From NCBI GenBank assembly GCA_028274465.1, contig CM051456.1, forward strand, positions 186,001 to 250,000: a DNA stretch of 64,000 nucleotides, in the 5' to 3' direction. Below, in pieces: positions 1 through 13,300 of this stretch. The stretch comes from Plantago ovata (lineage: Eukaryota; Streptophyta; Magnoliopsida; Lamiales; Plantaginaceae). A program made the translations under genes and the position numbers. The notes under the pieces were generated by a model. The model saw only the letters and a list, made by a program, of their open reading frames with translations, made no database searches and had not been told where the DNA came from. The stretch's first letter is position 1, and each line of letters begins with the position of its first letter.

Positions 1-586
1 TTGTAGCCAGTAGTTCTGGATGCTTTTTTTTTTTTTTTTTTTTTTCATTTATGGATAGGAGGGCATGATCTAAGCCATGGAATCCTACAGTTAGATCAGC
101 ATGTTTGAGTCGGTTAAGATTTTTTACTGTGAATTGTTGTCTGTATTTATGATTGATATGGAGAAGGATTTCATTGTCTAGCTTAACTGAGCTGGATATT
201 TTATTGACTGTTAGTTCTATACGCATTGGTGATTGGGTTTAATTAATAAGAAGGCTGTGTATTATAAGAGAACGAAATCAGAATGGCGTAGGATTTATCT
301 TATTTGAGTTTCTTACTGCCGATAGTTTAATATTCTATGGAATAATGTCTTTATGAATTTTCCATGTTTTACTTGGAGATTGAGCCTGATATCAAGTAAG
401 TTGTGATATTTAGGGCAATATTTCTTATTAACAATAGTTCTGGAAGCATTGTTTTGTTTCCTCATAATAGGACAAGATCGAAAATTTGGGCATCCTAATG
501 TTTGGATCGAGTGCAAATTGCTTTCTGTAGTAATGAAATTGATAAGTTTCTCATGCACTCATATATTTTGGTGATGGTTGGTGTAG
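1..586 (+). other. Probable intron of the ARAD1-like gene
   Basis: No coding segment is recognisable here on either strand. The stretch starts near a long T-run, is AT-rich, and ends in a plausible splice acceptor (gtgtag) directly before the first recognisable exon of the GT47 gene at 587. The N-terminal half of that gene is missing, so earlier exons must lie left of the window if the gene was ever complete. Confidence 0.5.
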
Positions 587-2522
587 GAGGCGTTGATGGA
601 ATGGTTGGAAGAACAGGAGTACTATAAGAGGAATAATGGATAGGATCATGTATTTATATGTCAGGATCCCAATGCCCTCTACAAAGTCATTGACAGGGTG
701 AAGAATGGAGTACTATTGGTTTCGGATTTTGGAAGGTTGGGCCGTGATCAGGCTTCACTAGTGAAGGATGTTATTCTTCCATATTCACATCGAATTAACA
801 CTTACAAAGGACAAGTAGGAATCGAGAACCGCAAGTCGCTGCTCTTCTTTATGGGAAACCGTTACCGGAAAGAGGTGATAATGTGCTTTCTTTCTCATTA
901 ATGGTTAGCTAGATTGCTATCAATAAAGTTGGGCATACATCTTAAGCTTGTTAAAAGTTCAATTCTTTCTTGCATTCTCTCTTTTATTAGTCTATAAGCA
1001 TACACCAATTTATGGCTCCTGCATTCTTCAATTTTTCTCTTTCTTCCTCTTCTCTTTTTTCTTTTTTTTCTTTTTTCTTCCTCCTGCATTCAATCACTTC
1101 TTCTGAAACTGTTATAATTAGACTAAGGATTGTGTAGCATAGAGAGATATATTTAATTGTTCTTGTAGAAGCATTGAGAGAGAGTTCTTTCGTTTTATTC
1201 GTGATAAGTGTTTGATAAATTGTCTTCAATTGTCTGTTTGGACTCTGAACTCGTGAATACTTTTCTGTTTGATATTACTACTCTCAATGTGATGTACCTG
1301 GCCTTTTCATGTACCACATATTAATGTATTCTGTTTGGTTGGCTCAGGTGTATTATTGTTACATCTTTAAGTATTTTAATTCACATTGTATTGTGGAAGT
1401 GATGCAAATTAGGGACCTTATGTAATTTTGCTTTCATTATGAATTGAAACAAGTTAATAGGTCAATAATTTGGGACTTGCAAAAGTGAATTAAAAAAAAA
1501 AAATAGAAAGGCATCAAATTGCAACAACATAGTATGCACATTTTTATAAGTGCTTTGAATTTTGTATACTCTCATGCATTCATCTAATTGTGTTTGTTTT
1601 CACTGGATGTAGGGAGGTAAGATTCGAGATTTGCTTTTCCAAGTGCTTGAGAAAGAGAATGATGTTGTTATCAAACATGGGGCACAGTCGAGAGAGAGCC
1701 GTCGTATGGCAACACAAGGGATGCATACATCAAAGTTTTGTTTACATCCTGCTGGTGATACTCCATCCGCTTGTCGACTTTTTGATGCAATAGTGAGTCT
1801 ATGTGTCCCTGTCATTGTGAGCGACTATATTGAGTTGCCTTTTGAGGATGTCATAGACTACAGAAAGATTGCTGTTTTTGTTGATACTAACACTGCTGTC
1901 AAACCCGGGTACTTGGTAAAGCTGCTGAGGAAAGTCAGCTCAGAGAGGATTTTGGAGTTTCAAAAGGAATTGGAAAAGATGACTCTTTCATTCTATTTAT
2001 TAATCACACTGCGTATCATTGCTTTCCTTCTAGTTCTGTCAAAGTGCTGCTCATTTGCTTATAACCCCTCCAAACTTGAAAAGTTCCTAACTGCATAAAT
2101 TAAGTAGACTTTACCCTTAACATTTGGTTCTAATAATAGTACGATGAAAATGAAATGGGTGGTGTTAAATCTAGAGCAATCATTATAAATTCAGAGCAAA
2201 CTTAATAATGGCGTTTGGACTTTGGATGACTGCCTTAAGTTCTGAATTTGCAGCTAGAAGTTACTGAACTGATATGTGCCAGATCTTCTTAATCCAGTCT
2301 TATGTTTTTCATCTTCTATGTGTATTATATCAGGTGAAAAGGTACTTTGAATATGAAGATCCAAATGGGACTGTGAAAGAAGTTTTGCGACAAGTTTCTT
2401 CGAAGTTGCCACTCATCAAACTGATGAGTAATCGGGACAAACGGATTATACAGCGGGAGTTGACAGAGCCAGACTGTTCATGCCTTTGCTCAAACCAGAC
2501 AGGGGTACACACAATACTGTGA
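587..2522 (+). pseudogene. ARAD1-like exostosin (GT47) gene, 3' part, apparently decayed
   Basis: Three exon-like segments encode the C-terminal half of a GT47 exostosin-family arabinosyltransferase of the ARAD1 type. These are Golgi type II membrane enzymes implicated in pectic arabinan synthesis. The segments are 587-874, 1613 to about 1981, and 2334-2522. Recognisable motifs are [52 protein letters not shown] and [10 protein letters not shown], and the end TEPDCSC.CSNQTG matches the family C-terminus. Two defects are visible. An in-frame TAG lies at 641-643, where the family normally reads NGRDHV. The second segment ends in AAGATGACTC with no GT donor near the expected junction, and reading on gives a stop at about 2098. 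The acceptor at 2331-2333 (cag) is intact. Family assignment is secure. Pseudogene status is inferred; a sequencing error or an alternative splice form could explain either defect, but both together are less likely to be errors. Confidence 0.7.
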
Positions 2523-3221
2523 TCCTGGTGATAATTTCATGTCTAGAATCAGAAAATTTTGCCTCGATGTGGGACGAGATCATGTGCAATGCTGCTCGAT
2601 AACAGCACGAGGAAATTGCTTATTCCCGTTTACTGATGAGAGGTTAACGAGGCCGGCTAGAGTTAAGCTTATGAAGTAAATGTTTTGGGCAGCGGCCTTG
2701 CATTGAGGGAAGGACAGCGTTACTTGTAGATGTAGGCCATTGTAATGTTTGTTTGTGCTGAAGCCTAATTTATTTATTTGATTTGATGATGTAACTCTAA
2801 TACATTACATATTATTATAGCTGTATTATATTTACCACATATAAGCAAAGCAGACCACAGCTACTCATGTACTGTAGCTACTTGGTGAACTTGGTATCCT
2901 TGGATGTAATTTTATTTTTTTCTTTTCCCATGTTAAGATGTTATTATCTTGTTAGTCAGATTTGATTATTGTAAAATTACTGCTGTTATTATTGTTTCAC
3001 TGTTCACTGATTACTGTGCTGGATAACAAATTAACAATGGGAAAATGTAGAAAGTTCCCTTGAAGTTGATTGTAAATAATCTTGCACCAACTTCGCACGC
3101 AAGTGACCATATGATGTGTATGAACCTCATGTTTCTTTCATGTCCTGTCCGGTCAACATATATATATCTACTCTAGTCCACTCATTAGTTTGTTGGTATT
3201 ATTGAGCTCGGTGGAGAAAGA
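2523..3221. other. Intergenic: 3' UTR of the GT47-like gene and sulfiredoxin upstream region
   Basis: No coding signal is seen. The first few hundred bases are probably the 3' transcribed region of the preceding gene. A TATA-like run (atatatatat) at about 3160-3169 lies some 55 bases before the sulfiredoxin ATG and could serve as its core promoter. Confidence 0.4.
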
Positions 3222-4012
3222 ATGGCAAATTTTCTTCTTCAACTCCCAAACACTTTCAGAACCCTTTCTGTTTCTGCTTGTGCTTTCTCCAATGGTACCT
3301 CCATCAGTTTTTCCTGCAGTATATATATGCATGATTTTCTTGTTCTATTTAAATTTATGCCTAACTAATACTATGTTGCATAACTGTGTTATTTAATAAT
3401 TCCTGCAGGATCTCCTCCTACTGCACCCCAACTTGGAGGACCTGTGATTCTTGAGCTTCCGCTTGATCGAATTCGGAGACCTCTCATGCGCACACGAGCC
3501 AACGATCCAGTCAAAGTTAAGGAACTCATGGAAAGTATTAGTGAAATTGGGCTCCAAGTTCCAGTAAGATAGTAATTTTTACTTAATTAGTGTTACCAAG
3601 TAGCTAGGTGTGATTTGATGATAACTTTATGCTATGGAAATCTTATTGTATGCAGATTGATGTACTGGAAGTAGATGGGGAATATTATGGTAGGTAGTAG
3701 ATCATAGATGTCAATCTGTCATCTTATAATAACTCTATGTAGTTAAAATGAGCTTATGGTCTTGCTATATATATATTGACCAATTTGCTGTTATATTGTG
3801 CTTTCTTTCTTTATATGCACCTTAATTAGGATTTTCGGGTTGCCATCGGTATGAAGCTCACCAGCAGTTGGGGCTCCCAACTATACGCTGCAAGATTCGT
3901 CGTGGCACAAAGGCTACTTTGAGGTTTTGCTCATCCCATTCTCCTCAATTTTCCTTCACTGACTGACTCAAGTAATGCTTCGTCTTTATGTTGTAGGCAT
4001 CACCTTCGTTGA
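3222..4012 (+). CDS. SRX: Sulfiredoxin, organellar
   Basis: Five exons (3222-3294, 3409-3563, 3656-3689, 3830-3923, 3997-4012) join into 372 nt, or 123 residues, close to the usual plant sulfiredoxin length. The enzyme reduces over-oxidised 2-Cys peroxiredoxin (Cys-SO2H) using ATP and a thiol donor. The ParB/sulfiredoxin fold is recognised by LPLDRIRRP, the region after DPVKVKELMESI, and the signature FSGCHR, whose Cys (about residue 92) is the catalytic residue. The first 24 residues (MANFLLQLPNTFRTLSVSAC) are rich in Ser, Thr and Phe with few acids and look like a chloroplast or mitochondrial presequence. The last exon codes only for the HHLR tail. All donors are GT and all acceptors AG. 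The start is the only ATG upstream of the domain in frame with the exon-1 splice. Confidence 0.93.
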
Positions 4013-4383
4013 GCCGTGAAGGAATTCCATGTGCTGCATTAAGCTGGTTACTCTGTGTCAAGCTTCATGAGCTGAAGATCTTATGACAAACCTTGCATTT
4101 AAATGAATAGTTGAAATGGCTCAACTGAAGATCTGCTGCAGTAATATGTTTTAGTTGAATGAATGGCTACTAATATCAACTTGTAAGTTGTTACAAGACA
4201 TGGTAGTGTATTATGCGTGTAATAGTAGATAATGGATATATTAATAAGCAGCATAAATGTGAATCGACAAATATTACATAAAACATCTAGCTAAATACAT
4301 TATCATTATGATCAATGTTAACTTGGAAAGAAGCAAATATACAAAATTTCTTCACAAGTTTAGTTTACTATTCATGTCTTATC
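4013..4383. other. Convergent 3' ends of sulfiredoxin and NAP1
   Basis: This 371-bp AT-rich stretch lies between two stop codons that face each other. It must hold both 3' UTRs. No ORF or repeat is recognised. Confidence 0.5.
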
Positions 4384-7300
4384 TTATTTATACAATATCG
4401 GACCAGACCTAGAGACTGCAAATCTAGGCAAAGGACTAGGACCAGTGCTGCCAGATGTTGAGCCTTCTGCAAATTTTGATTTGCGACTCAAGTTGTAGTC
4501 TAAAGGACCAGACATTCGCCTGACAGGCCGTTGTTTATTATCAGTGCTTCTCATTGTAGTGCCAGCAGCACTTTCTACATCGTATTGATCCTGGCCATGA
4601 GTTGAAGAAGGCTTGAAGTAACTTGAATCGTTCGAGTGAGGACTTCCACTACCACGTGACTGCCTGAGTGTAGGAGAAGCATGGGCTAGTGCCATAGCAG
4701 GTGAATGGCGCGGGGAAGCAGTTGCCAATGCAAGTGGAGTCGAAGAATTTGAGTAATATTGGCTATACACAGAGCGTAAAATTGCATAAGGTACGTGCGA
4801 CTCCAATGTGCTCCTTGGCAGGTAAGAAGAGATTTCACATACTTGGTCCAGAAAGATCAGCTTCGCGACAAGGTGAGAACTGTAACAAGGGAAAAAGAAT
4901 CTTATCAAACAAAAAAATAAAGACCAAGTATTAGGTTCATGCCCTGAACATACATAGTAATTTAGTGCATGCTTGGTCAGTGTTTGCAACTTGCAAGTGA
5001 TTATTACAGCAGTATTATAGGTGACCGAAAGTTCTGCTGGCAAATAAAGATTATGGCTTTTTACAACTGAGAATAATCTGCTAGAATAGCTTTAAGAAAT
5101 CACTTACCTGCCAGATTGAACTTAAAAGCTATACCTACCTGATTTTGCTTCATTTAATCACTTCACAATAATCTCAAATTTTGCAAACAGGAAATATGAG
5201 TTACTATATTATAAAGCTAGTCTGTTCAGTTATATATATCAAACAGCTCGGATGAAATGAAAATCGACTTCATGTGTCAAGGTATGCCACATTTTAAACT
5301 CACCGATTGCTTTCATTCCAAGCATCGAGAATAATTCCTGCAGAGAATTTGATGAACAGCTGCATTATGGATTTTATACTGGCCTCTGTTGACAAATAAT
5401 TCTGTGCCTCTGGATCCAATGTTTCTCCAATGCTGCCATCTGATAGAGTCTGTTTCTGTTGGTATTCTCTTTCAAGTCTTACATATTCACTTCCCGCAAT
5501 CACAGAACAAATACACCTGATTATGCAAAATTTATTAGTGAAATCCCTCAACAGTTGCAACTAAAATACAAAAGTTGCACCTTTATTTATTTATTTATTT
5601 ATTTTCATCTAACAGACAGTGTCACTTATTTTATAAAACTGTAGCTTTTACGTTACAGCAGAAAACTTCAGGAAATTGTGAGCGATATTGCCATAACATT
5701 TGTTTGTGTCAAGTGAGAGTATCTTATAGAAATGTAGCAATAAAAACTTTAAAAACAAATAAAAATTCATACCTCCCCAAACAATGGATGTTGTTGCTGA
5801 AGCCTCCAGTGTCCACATTAAAGGCAGTGGTATTCCATATCGTAGATGTCATAAGAGACGCGAACAAATATGGCAACAAGCTCCATGAACCATCTGTGGC
5901 ACCACCAACCTCTTCCAATATTGACCTAACCCACTCAGAATCATGATCCCCAGCCACATTAACCGAGTTTGCCACTCTTCTCATCCTCCTAATCTCTTTC
6001 TTCTCAGGTATTTCATCAGGTAAATGTTTTGAAACCCCAGCCAGTAGTGAATATATAAGAGGTGCTCCTTCTTCAAGCACACCACCCGAAGCTTCAGCTA
6101 AGAGGGAATCGAAAGCTATGGCCTGTCCTGCCTGAATACAGAATCTCATCATCGTATCCATATCGACAACCTGCTTTATATTTACTTCTGTTTCCATTTT
6201 ATCACCTGAATGCATACTCCCAGCAACTGCCTCCAAATTCTCACGATTTGCACGCAATGTTGTGTCAATGCAATTCAGAAGTGCAGCAGTATGCTCTTTA
6301 AGAAGCCTGTCTAACCTGTCCACTCCGTAACTGCCAAAAGTGCGAACAAAAGCTTTCAATTCCCTGAGATCCGTAACCGACTCAGCAAAATAGCCACCAA
6401 CAGGCCTCGTGCTCTTGAAGCATCTATGAAGTGGTGCAAAGAGGATACCAGCACCAGAAACGTCCTTTACGATGTTTTCAATGTACCAGTTGCATACAGC
6501 TTCAGTAGCTAAGCCAGTCTGCTGCTCCGCAGGTTTTTCAAACAAGTGCAGGGAAGAAACAGGACTAGAGTACGTCTCAGTAAGGAGAATTTCACGAATT
6601 CCCTGAGTGAGGTCCATGCTGACATGTTGCTCGGCTAAGTGGATTATTGAAGTGTGCCTATGTATAAGTGACTCTAGCACAGAAGGTCGTTGTAGATCAG
6701 AATCTGTCTTGAGCACAGTTAGTAGTCTCCGTTTGAAATTCCCAAGAATGCATTCTCTCATGTACTGCATCACAATATTTACAAAGTCAAGAAGTAGTCC
6801 AATGTAAATCTCAATCTTGTGATGTGTTCTGTATTCTTGAAAAACTGAAATTTTTTGAGATATTTTGTAACGTTATGTAGCGAAATTTCATTTTAAAGTG
6901 TCTCAAATTCCATGTTTATTTCACCTCTGTGAACAGCAAAACTGAGATGTTTTGGGAATTCTCAGATAGTTTTGCCTGCCGAGATTTAAACCATGGTATT
7001 GACCAATCAAGCAAGTTTTAAGGATCAGTGCACGTTTTTGTCTATCTAAAGCCAATGGAGTTAAGCTCAAGACTCTTATTGAGTTGCATAAGCTGTTCGA
7101 GTCTATCTTGTTGCTTACGAGTATGGATTCAAATCTTGGAATAATTGGAAAACGGCTTTGACATCTGTACCATGTGCAGTTCAGAGATTTAAGACACTAC
7201 TAACTTTACCTCTCTAAGAACAAAGACATGGTTTAGTACACATATAGGCTCCATGTCATTCAAGACTGAACAAAGATTTGTCAACCTCTGCATTGCAGCT

Positions 7301-10300
7301 TCTAACCTGTGGTTGAAACACAGAACGAAAAAAATTAACTTGGGACAAACAAAGAAAGTAAACAGAGTTTGTAGCGAGAAAAGCTCACATTTTGATTGAA
7401 CTATTATTCTCTGGATAACTCTCATAACCTGGCAAGTGAAAACCGTATGAAGATTTTGGAGATTTTGAAAGAACGGAGGCTCTAGATGTCAGGCTCATGA
7501 GATTCGCTGCTTGTTCTGGGAAAAGCTGAAATTTTCATATAATTAATTGACAAAACAGACCAACCACGTGAATAAATCTTGAAAGCATGCAGAAGAGAAA
7601 AACCTGCATCTCAAGTGAGCCAAATCCTCCTTCAGAATCGAGAATATTTATTAGACCTTCCAATCCTCCCATGATAGATTCAATAAGCGACTCAACATAT
7701 AACACAGCGTCACGGCCAATTTTAGTCACCTAATTCAAAAGACAAGAAGATTATGGTCAATAGTAGTGGTTCTTATACAAACAACACGACAACTATTTCC
7801 AGCTTTGATTGAGCAAATGCAAGCAACAATATGGTTGAAGGTTTCATCAATACCTCTTCTGGAACAATTGGTGAAGCACATTCTGGAAAACTACTGGCAA
7901 CACCTAGCCAAGCACAGCAATGTTGCGGACGACCTTCAGGCCCAAACATGGTGTTACGAAAAACCTACATCATCCATTGAGACCATAAACTCAGCTGGTC
8001 TTAAGATACTACCTTTTTCTTTTTTGTTACAATAAAATACTTCTTAAATGTGCAGAGCTTACAGTTGTAAGATGTTGGTGATAGAAGTAAAGCTTCTTCA
8101 GACTACCGTATTTCGACAATTGCATCTCAAGCTCATCAACACATCTGCAAAAGTTTTGTTGGTCACATCTCTTCAACCATTAAGAAAACTAAATGATTTG
8201 ACATAAATTTTAATATCGATCAATACAGTTGATGGGATGAAAACTAAATATGGCATTTAAGATGGATGAGTGAAAGGGAAAAAAAAAAAGAAGGTAAAAC
8301 CAACCTGGAGACAAACAATTACAGGAAAAGATTACTCCTAAATTTTAGTTTTAAACTCAATTACATGTTAATAGGTAAGAGCATCATAAACTAATGTAAC
8401 TTGAACAAACACAAAGGAATAATGTCAAGGGAAACTAGATTCCCAGTGACAAAATTTATGGTTGAACATGTTTATAAGCTTAGAACCTTGCCCTATTAGT
8501 TTCAGTCAAGGGACTTATGAATTAAATCTAACGACTGCCTTAAATCAATGTTTAGCACTCAGTTCATAGTCCACACAGCATGAGAATTGCTTTATCGAGA
8601 CTCTTTCAAATTAATAAGCATATCAAAACAGGTTAAAGTAAGAACATGCACCTCGACCAATTATATGCAGCATTTCCTTCTGACAGTAAGCCCTCTTTTC
8701 CTGTGGATACTGTAGCCTTTTCCAAATGTCTAATGGTAATAGATGATCGAGCAGACGTGACAATCATCAATACTGATAACCAATCCTTACGTAACTCCTA
8801 AACAACAAATCAGAAAAAGGAACTTTAAAAAGGATAATGCAATCATGATCAGGAAAATAAGAGGAAGAGAAAAAATGAAATGCTTACTGATAAATCACAA
8901 GTGATTGCGGATATATTTTCTCCATGAGGCTTTGGTATGGTTTCTAGATGCTGAACCATTCTCTGGAAAAGCCCCTTCAAGGTTGAATCAAGGTCAAGAG
9001 CAACCATTCCCGGCGTACCCAGCAGAAATCGGATTCTACCAGCACAGGATGAGAGATATGATAACGCATAGCCTCTAATGGCTGAGAAAAAATGAAAATA
9101 TTGTATTTCAGTAGAAGTAACAAATGAGCCAATTGTCTTTAAATGAAATAAGCTGCTCTCTCAAGTTAATAGTACTACCAAGCATATCAGTATTCCATGG
9201 ATTCCAAACTGAACTTGATTTAGAAAATTCCAATTTAATTTGCAGCTAAATGTATAATCAAACTACCAGAATCTATGTCATCCATGTTCTATTATCAATA
9301 TCTACAACTAGTTACAAGATCGAATAAAATCAGAGAATCACCAAGTCACTTGACAATGTTCCATTGAAGTAGAAAAGATCAAGCCACAGACTCACTACAT
9401 TACAAGCTCATGCAAATGCTGACACAAGTTTCAGACTAAGGCTAATATAAGTAAAGCAAATTTGATCCATAAAACCTAAAATTTTCATCCTGACCTGCTA
9501 TATACTTGCGAACTAGACAGCACAGACGGTCCATTCCATCCAATAAAAACCCGATAGTTGGATCATTGGGATCCTGCAACCAAGAATGTATGGAAGGGAT
9601 GAAATCAAATAAATTGCTCCAGACTAATAAATTACAGCCAAAAAGAGTTCAATGCAGCATAGTTTATAACACAAAGCCACGTCCACTAATGAAATAACAA
9701 GCAAACAAAATTATATCAAGATAAATTCTTACAGTTTCTACTGGTACAACCCGAGAAGTTCTTTTGGAAGATGCTACTCCCACGTGCTGAAAGTACCAAA
9801 GTACCTCGCTCTGTGCAAATGCCAAAGCAGAAAATACCATCTGTACAAACACCAAAGACCATGTTTTTACCATGTAGCCAAAATAAAATAATGCAATACT
9901 ACAAGCAAATATTGCAAAACCTAAGCAATTATATGTCTGTACCAAGCCTTTATACCTTCATGCACCTCAAAATAGTACTCCCTCCGTCCCAGTGAGAAGT
10001 CTATGTTTGTTTTTTGCACGATTTTTAATGAGATGTTTTGTTTGGTAGTGATTTATTAATATAGAATGGAATGTGGGCCAATATATAAATGATATGTGGT
10101 AGGGAAAAGGATTAAAGTAAAGTGTGAAGGTGGGGACAATGATTAAAGTAATATAAATGGTATGTGGGGTAGCTTCCAAAAATAGAAACGTAAAGAATTG
10201 ATTGGGATGGCCCAAAAAGGAATACGTAAAGAAATGAGTGGGACAGATGAGTAAATTAGTAGGCTATATAGTACTAATGTGTATATAAGGATCAAGCATG

Positions 10301-13300
10301 ATTCTAATCAATATCTGAACAGTAAGCACATAAACAAGGTCTCAAAAGAACAGAATAGATGAGGGTAGTATGAGTTAACAAGTGAACACCAAAATGCCCA
10401 GTGGCGAAAACAAGGAGTCGCCTAATTAAAAGTGTTGGGGGATCAGCACGTGACTTAAAGTCCTACTAATTACAGAAAAGACTGTTACACTAGTACAACA
10501 GGGATGAACACTAACTATACCCCACGACTACAACGAAACCTAAATGCATATAAAATGTATTCATGTATAAAAAGACTATAAATATCCTTTAAGAAATCTG
10601 TAAGATCTTAATCATATTTAGGGGGTGATTGCCATACCTTCAACTTATTTTAAGGATATTAGTTCAAGTAGAAGTTGGTAAAAGGTGCTTACTAGAGAAT
10701 TTGTGGGGTGTTTGCAATTGCAAAAACTACTTTCAAATTGTTAAAAGTTGCAAGGAGAGTGTTTGCAAACCCAACTTTCTTAGTAAAAACAACTTAAAAG
10801 TTGTTTAAGGAACGCTTCAAGCCAGCTTCTCCAACTTCAACTTATCCAGCTTAATTTAACAGAATCTGTCAACTTATAAGTTGTTGCAAACACTCAAAAT
10901 CCAACTTCTCTCTAATTTAAGCTGTAAGCTGCAACTCATTAGCTATTGAAAACACCCTCTTAAAAGTAAGGCAGCATCATGTGTACTCATACACCCATTT
11001 ACCTGAATGTTAGGAGCCAACAAACTTGGCTGGTCAGTGAAGAAGAGAACCATCCTTCCAATCTCCTGCTTCAACAATATTCTCCTCTCACGGTGTGTAG
11101 CATCACAAGAGTACAATGCTTGCTCGTGCACATCACTGCTATATTAAACATCAAACTAAAATTTAGAACCATTATGGGCAATTGGCAGTATTAGTTCTCA
11201 ATATTGGAATCTGCAGAAAATGGCCATGCACGCAGAAATTCTGACAGATGCAAATGCACAATTTAAGGTTGCAATACATTGGAAATTGTCAATACCTTAT
11301 CATTTTCTCTACCTGCTTTGCAACACTATATTCTAAATCTGCTTCCTTTTGCTTTGTTCGTCCAGACTTTGCCATCTTTTTCGATTCCAGTATCCGTGGT
11401 AAGACATATAGTTGATACTCCTCGTGCAATAGTATATACTGCACAATCCAGATAGGACCAAAATCATCCATTTAATATTTTAATATAGAGATCTCCAACT
11501 AGAACTCATTAACAAGATGAAAGAATGTTCTCAGCGCCTATACTCATTAAATAGGATAACTGTCGCAAAGATGCAGCGCATACAAGTCACCCATGCCTAA
11601 AAATTGCTATGGGGAAGACAAGTCATTTTATATAAAAACGTCCTGTAGGAAATGATAATAGAATTGCCAGATTAAAAGATCTGTTAAAAGAAAACTACAC
11701 ATTTATCCTTTTTAAAATTGGGACAATTTTCAGCATTGTATGTATTAACAATAAGAATAATGGGACTGGAAAGGAAACGGTCTGTTATACTGGGAAGTTA
11801 AACTCACCTCATCCCTGAATAAGGTGAGGACTAGGTTTTCCTTGAGCACAACCTACAAGAACCACAAGAATGAAATATTTAATCCCATAAGCCAGAAAAC
11901 AGGTAGAACATCAATATAGTGTTAAGATTCAAAATTTTGTATGCATAAAACTACACAAAATCTGATTGGATAAATTACGAAAACTCTAAATAGATAAAGA
12001 TAGGGTAAGATTACTGTAAGGTACCAAAGCAATGTCAATGCTTGTGACTCTAAGTAGTTCATCTGGACAGACAAGGTATCCAAACAGCACCCACTCCCGG
12101 TAAGAGGTCACATTTGCTAAGTCTTGAGCTCTCTGCAAACAATAAAAAGGTTAATTGGAAGATGCATGCAAGACGGGTAACAGATCCATCTTTTGTAGAA
12201 TGCATAGCTTTCACAGAAGCTTCATGCTTTTGTTCTAGTATACTACCAAAAAATATGGGCATGCCGGGTTGTAGAAATAAACAAAACAAGATAGCTCTAG
12301 TTACCATTGGATGGGCAGAGTTTGTGAGTATGTCAGGATATCTCGGATGAAATGGACTAAGGAAGCCCTCATTTCTCAGCTTCCTTGTATCCGTCGATAG
12401 AAAGATAATGGGACCAACAGCCTCCAAAACCTGGTAAAAAGAAGGAATCATAGAACCTGGTTATATTCTAGGTTCTGACTTTTAAACTTTAAAGTAAACA
12501 AAATAACTCTGTGGACCAGGACAGGGAGAGTATTAACTATTAAGTTAACATGCATAAAATCGGAAGTTAGGATTCGATGAATAGAAAGGAAGCCAAGGTC
12601 CACAAAAGTCACTGATCAGTTGTTGATCTGGGCCAAGCGAATATGTACATAACTAAAGTTCAGAATTTACTTATATAAGTTAAAAAGGAGATAGAAATAA
12701 CCTCTCCAATACGTGGACTGACAAAATTAAGATCTTCATGTAGCCCCTTCAACGGTGGATCATATGAATCTACGTACTGAATTAATCTGGTATTCAACAA
12801 AAAAAAAAAATAGGTCAGTCACCTTGAGTTATTATATGGAGTGAATTTTTCAAGCTAATGCCCTACCATTAATCACAAAAAAGGAGATCATGCTAAAGGA
12901 CATAACTTGTTCTCATTTACAATATAGAAGGTGACACGCTGAGGAAGAACAGAAGCTAAGACTGCACATAGTATAATAGGAAGTGGCTGCAAGCAGGCTT
13001 GATATGTTCTCGTGGTTACAAAATATTCGACATGTTAATTTCAAAATCATGTGAAAAAAGAACCATATATTGTTTACATCTTGCCTCAGTATGGGATAAT
13101 GGTTGTGCATATAATAATTCAGAAATTTAAGTTTTCACTGATGACATGCTTAAAGATGATCAAAAGTATGAAAAGCAGCTACACTCTCACCGGTGATAAA
13201 AATCACAATCTCGATCACCCCGTGCCATAGCGTGCAAGAGATTGTATGTTTGCAGCATCATTTTCCAAGGGATCTTCAGTTCAAGAGTTTTCATGAGTGT

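Noticed and set aside
1980-2333. A U12-type AT-AC intron in the ARAD1-like gene, explaining the missing GT donor
   Set aside because: The sequence after the exon (ATGACTCTTT) does not match the U12 donor ATATCCTT, and the intron ends in a normal AG acceptor, not AC.
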